Positions 59,664 to 64,000 of a DNA stretch of 64,000 bases are shown here, piece by piece. The DNA is from Vitrella brassicaformis (lineage: Eukaryota > Sar > Vitrellaceae): contig CDMY01000277.1 of the NCBI GenBank assembly GCA_001179505.1, positions 1 to 64,000 of the forward strand, given 5' to 3'. Every line of letters begins with the position of its first letter. Within the stretch, counting starts at the first letter, position 1. The notes beneath the pieces were generated by a model. The model was given only the letters and a program-made list of their open reading frames with translations. It was not told the origin of the DNA and did no database searches. Made by a program: the position numbers and the translations under genes.

Positions 59664-62600
59664 CTAGTTTGCCGCCGTGCTGGGCGTCCCGTGTCCATGT
59701 GGCGGCATAACTCCCGGCTGCCTCTGCTCCAGAGGGAATGGGTTCGACCCCCCGGCTGCTCCCGCCACTGCTGCGACTGGCACCGCTGCTGGTGGTGGTG
59801 CTGCAGCTGGTGGTGGGTTGGGCCCCACATGGTTGGCCATCTGCATTCCGCCAGCACCGCTCATAGGAGTCCCGCCGGCCGCGCCGCTCTGCCATGGCTG
59901 CCCGCTCGGCTGGGGCGGCCTGACCTTTGGCTGGGGGGGCGCGTTGGCCTCTCTGCTGGGGTTGGCCTGCGGGGCTGGCGGTGCTGCCGTGGTGGTGGTT
60001 GACGCGAAGAAATCCGCGTTGAGAAAGTCGGGCGTCGTTGTCTGCTGCTGCTGTTGTGCGGGTGGTCGTGGTTGTGGTTGTGGCTGCGGCTGCGGCTGTG
60101 TGTGTGGTGGGAGGGGTCCGCCTTTGCGTGGCTGGTGGGGGTGGGGCGGCTGGACTGCCGTGCGGATGTCGAGCTTCATGAGGAAATCCACACCGCCCTG
60201 CCGGTGAATCTGACGACGGGAACAGAACACCAGCGGTTGGTTGTGAGAGCTGCTGTCGGAGTGTGTCACTTACGGCGTGTCTGAGTTTGCCGACGCCCTC
60301 GATTGCATTGCGCACGAACTCCTCAGACCGCCGCGCCTGACAGTCACACGTACGCAGGCACACACACGGGGAATGAGGTCATGCATTCGGTGTGTGTCTG
60401 CCTGCTTGCTCACCCTGTGAAGTCTGTTGATGGCCTCTGATCTGTCGAGGGAGAGGCCGTAATAAGACAGCAGCTCCTCGTCAGTACGCGGCAACGGACG
60501 GCCTGCACACATAAGGGATGGATGGATGGATAGGTGGATGGATGCAGGTCGATTTGGCGAGTTGGTAGTAGGAACGAACAACTCACCTGTGCCGCTTTTC
60601 TCGCATAGGAGGATGTCCTGCAGGCATTTCTCGAGCTCGCTCTCGCAGCTGAGGCTCCGCCGGCCCTCAGCAGCCAAGTGCTGACACACACATGACACAC
60701 ACACCACGACACGAGCAGGCAGCGTGTGTTGCGTGCATCTGTGTGGCCATGTTGTGGTGTAGGTACCTGTGACTTGTCTTTGATGTCCTTGACGAACTGC
60801 ATGTAGAGCTTGGTGGTCAGCGGGGCTTGCAGCAGCATCTTGCACGCCCAAAACTGAATGCGAACCTGAGATATTCAATTTTTATCCACACACAAACACA
60901 ATCCACCACACACATCCCTCACCCAATCTCTCTCTCTGACCTCATCATAGATGAGGTCCGAGGCGAGGCTGCTGGTCTTGCCGTGCCTCGTGTAGATGTC
61001 AGTGATGCCCAGCTTCTGCTTCCTCAGCGCCAGAGCCGTCTTGACCCGGTTCACCACCTCGTCCATCTGGTGCACATTGGGCGGCGGCGGCGCCGCCATC
61101 GGCGGAGGGGCGGCCGGCGCGCCGAAGCCGAAGCCGCCCCAGGCATTGGCACCGGCCGCCGGTGCAGGTGGTGCTGGAGGGGGCAGGGCTTCGTCAACTG
61201 GCATCGGTGCTTGTGGGTTGGGATTGGTGGGGCTTGTGGCCGCCCCGGCTGCTGCTGGTGCTGCCGGCGGTGGCGCTCCTGCCGCTGGGGGCGGCTGTGG
61301 TGGCTGCTGTGGGGCGGCTGGCGGGGGAGGCTGTGTGTAGAAGTGCTGTGGTGGCGGCGGTGGTGGCGGTGGCGGTGTGGGCGGGACGGTGCCTAGGAAG
61401 TCTCGCTCGAAGTGCTGGCATCCCTCGAAGAAGTCCTCGATCATCTCGAAGTGGATGGCGTGGGTCTGCTCGAAAATCAGGTCGCGCATCGTCTCGGCAC
61501 AGTGGAACGCCTTATCCCTGACACACGCGCACACAGGGAGAGAGGGGGTGGGCGGGTGGGTGTAGTGTGCTGGTGAAGGACATGTCCATGCTCACTTGAT
61601 GTAGTCTTCCATGGCTTGCTGCAGCTCCTCGATGAACTTGTTGCTCTTGATCAAAAACGCCAGACTCCCAGCCAGCTCACCCACCTCTACCAAACGCACC
61701 ACCTGTCAGCACACACACACAAAACACAGACAGATGTGCGCGTCTCTCTCTCTCTCTCTCTCTGGGCAGGTGCCATCTCGTTCAGGCGCACCTCGTGCAC
61801 CGAGGCCCTCAGGATGCGCCTCAGCGCCACAGCCGTTGCACACGCAGACAACCTCGCCAGGTGCAGCATCCCCCCCCGCACATTCGCCTGCAGCAAATCC
61901 GCCACCAACGGCTCCCTGACACACACACCAAACACACACAGACGTTCGCCATCACAATAAGCGGGCTTCCTCCCGCCCGCTGTCCCTCACTGACCAGTCG
62001 GCCTTGTCGACGACATGCCTGACACTTCGCATCATCTGCAGCAGCACGTGGTCGCTGAAGTGCCGGTCGGGCTCGAGGGTGCCCAGGTGGAACTTGAGCC
62101 ATCTGCCGAGGTGTGTGAGGGACAGCTGGTTGAGGAGCTTGGTCTGCGCGAATTCGCCGGCGATGAGGTGCAGGGCGGGCGGGGCCTCTGCGGCGTTGCG
62201 CTCGATGGCCTCCTGCACCGTCCACTGTGGCTGGGGGTGGATCTGGTGTGGAACCGTCATGCCCTAAGTGGCCACACACACATCTCTGTGTCTGTGTGTT
62301 TGGTGTGTTTGGTGTGTGTTCTTCTCTCTCTCTCGCTCACGTCGATCTGTTGCTGCTGCTGTGCGGGAGGGGGTATGTCCACCCACAGGTCGTCAAGCCC
62401 GACTGTGTAGGAGCCGTCCCCCCCCTGCAGGCCCGTGGGCAGCGGCGAGCGGTAGATGGGCAGCACCACAGCAATCCCCGTGTCAAAAGGGTTGGGCGCG
62501 TTGGCCCCTGCCGCCTGTGGGTGGTGGACGCTCCGCACCGCCACCCCCTGCAAGGCCTCCCACCCGTCGGGGCGGAAGTACACCTGCCAGCAGTAGAGCC

Positions 62601-64000
62601 CCGCGTATGGCTGGATCTGGTGCTGCCCCAGCTGGTAGCCCTGGATGAGCTTCGACACCGGGTAAATCCGGTTCATCTCAACGGGCTTCTGCCGGATCTC
62701 GCGGGTCTCTGTCGTCTGGTGTGAGTGGCGCTCCGGGGCGTCCTGCTGCGACGTCTCTGTGGGTGAGAGGGCACCGTTCTGCGCGGCGGGGGATGGCGCG
62801 ACGACTCGCTGGACGAAGGTCACCTGCACCACCTGCAGAGGGGCGTCCGGGGCGGGCAGCTCCACAACGGTGCCGAGCAGGAAGCCGCCCTTGATGGACA
62901 CTCGCACCGGCTGACCCACTTGCAATGCAGGCATCTGACACACACACACATACAGAGGGAGAGGGAGAGGGTGTGATGAACGGCGACTCCTCTCTGTATG
63001 TCGTGTCGTGAGACCTACGTGAGGTGGTGGTGTGCGTGAAGTGGCGGGCTGGCTGGGGTATGGCACCGCGGCGTCATCGCGCCACTGCACCGACTGGCCG
63101 GCGTGGCCGGGGCTCGGAGGGTTGGACATCACACCACGCTGCGCCTAACACATGAACGTTGAGCGGCGTGACAAGCAAGGATGTGGTGTGTGGTGTGGTG
63201 TGGGTACCTGGAAGATGGTAGGGAGGGACCTGCCAGCGCCGTTCTCGCCCTGTGGAGCGGCCAGGCCCCTCTCTGGCACGGACCCTCGACGGCTGGTGCG
63301 GCCGGTGGGTTTGCCTCGGATGCGGGGGTTGTGCCCGGTGGGGGAGTTGGGAACCGGCTGCGGCCATCCATCCATCACACACACACACAGATGAGATGGC
63401 GATTGCGTGTGCCGCGCATCGCATCGATGTGGTTGTGGTCGTCACTCTCTGTGTCTCACTCACCATGACTTTGTCGAGGAAGGCGGGATCGTACTGCAAG
63501 TTGTCGGGGAAGATCTCGAGGGCGAGCTCGTGCCCCTCCTTGAGGTTGTCCTCCAGGTTGCCGCCCCACCGCTGCAGGAAACGGTCGCCCGACTCGGGCA
63601 GACGGAATATCGTGTAGTTGCCTGCACACACGCACACACACAGAGAGAGAGAGAGAGAGAGATGTGTTGATGCACCGGTGAGTGGATTGCCAAGGCAGTG
63701 TGTGTGTGGTGGGGAAGAAAGGTACCCGTGACGAGTTCGGTGACGATTTGCATGAGCTCCCTTAGGAAGAGCTTGATGTACTCGCGGCACGACTGAGGCG
63801 CACTCTCCGTCAGATAATCCTCAGCCTGATACCCACCCACACATCCATCACAACACATCTCCCATTTCGCTGTGGCAGCACGTACCTCAGTGATTTTCTT
63901 CTGCAGGTCGATCTTCTTCTTGAGCAGCCGCCGCTCGAGGTGCCCGAGCTGCTCGTTGAGCAGCCTCTGGAACTTGGTGTTGAGCTCCTGCTTGAAGAGG
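59664..64000 (-). CDS. Large Pro/Gln-rich protein, C-terminal part, 5' end outside window
   Basis: I do not recognise the family. The gene enters at 64000 in frame with a charged, coiled-coil-like segment (LLNEQLGHLERRLLKKKIDLQKKITE). Exons then give ESAPQSCREYIKLFLRELMQ, NYTIFRLPESGDRFLQRWGG, and a beta-rich piece (VGQPVRVSIKGGFLLGTVVEL) that could be a small SH3-like barrel. Helical, HEAT-like segments follow (LLNQLSLTHLGRWLKFHLG, LVADLLQANVRGGMLHLARL, EMIEDFFEGCQHFERDFLG). A Pro/Ala-rich linker lies at about 61.4-61.1 kb, then more helices (IQFWACKMLLQAPLTTKLYM). The last exon (60209-59664) has Pro/Gln repeats, DFLNADFF and NPFPLEQ. The splice at about 60276/60209 is in phase 0. DFF and NPF-like peptides recall endocytic adaptors, and the HEAT-like pieces recall scaffold proteins, but neither is strong enough to name it. 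Confidence 0.55.
61741..61763. repeat. (CT)n tract in intron
   Basis: CTCTCTCTCTCT run on the + strand (GA on the coding strand) inside an intron of the C-terminal partial gene, next to a CA-rich stretch. Confidence 0.8.

Noticed and set aside
59677-60207. Long plus-strand ORF rich in Gly, Cys and Ala (176 codons)
   Set aside because: It is the antisense of the Pro/Gln-rich last exon of the minus-strand gene; the composition mirrors CCG/CAG repeats and it has no start context or homology.
60827-61396. Plus-strand ORF of 189 codons rich in Arg, Trp and Gly
   Set aside because: Antisense of the Pro/Ala-rich linker and helical exons on the minus strand; no domain visible.

Overview
This is nuclear DNA of an intron-rich eukaryote, most likely a photosynthetic alveolate close to the chromerids (Vitrella/Chromera). 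That is inferred from three genes. One is a thylakoid-type C-terminal processing protease with a layered plastid/lumen leader. One is an alpha-proteobacterial-type malate dehydrogenase of the kind apicomplexans have. The third is a fibrocystin-L-like receptor alongside PAN/Apple surface proteins. Introns are short (about 45-150 nt), GT-AG, and rich in TG, TGTC or TGGA runs on the coding strand. As a result (CA)n tracts on the + strand mark minus-strand genes and (TG)n tracts mark plus-strand genes. No bacterial operon, tRNA, rRNA or CRISPR was seen.

Layout. 0.5-2.8 kb (-): polytopic membrane protein. 3.3-5.0 kb (-): CtpA-like S41 protease. 5.4-8.8 kb (-): secreted, single-pass PAN/Apple-domain protein. 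9.3-11.9 kb (+): malate dehydrogenase, at least 16 exons. 13.2-16.2 kb (+): secreted calcineurin-like phosphoesterase. 16.6-17.3 kb (+): GNAT acetyltransferase. 17.8-35.7 kb (-): one very large gene with signal peptide, many IPT/TIG domains, PA14-like and discoidin-like modules, two G8 domains with parallel beta-helix regions, one TM helix and a short tail. This is the layout of animal fibrocystin-L (PKHD1L1).

35.9-59.0 kb is a segmental duplication. The ancestral unit was a small TM gene (+), a large polytopic surface-protein gene (-) and CCT3 (+). Unit B (46.8-59.0 kb) is complete. Unit A (35.9-43.6 kb) has the small TM gene and a large gene that lacks the FG-GAP propeller found in its B paralogue. 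Next to it lie a broken third copy of the small TM gene, a CCT3 relic truncated after its sixth exon, and a frame-disrupted piece that looks like the 3' end of CCT7. 59.7-64.0 kb (-) is the C-terminal part of a large Pro/Gln-rich protein of unknown family that runs off the window.

How the genes fit together: CtpA would mature photosystem II D1 in the plastid, MDH serves central carbon metabolism, and CCT3 is a subunit of the cytosolic chaperonin. Much of the window encodes secreted or cell-surface multidomain proteins (PAN, IPT/G8, FG-GAP/RTX-like), so the locus is rich in extracellular recognition or adhesion functions. Exon boundaries were worked out by eye from splice signals and reading frame. 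They are firm for CCT3, most of MDH, CtpA and GNAT, and approximate elsewhere.
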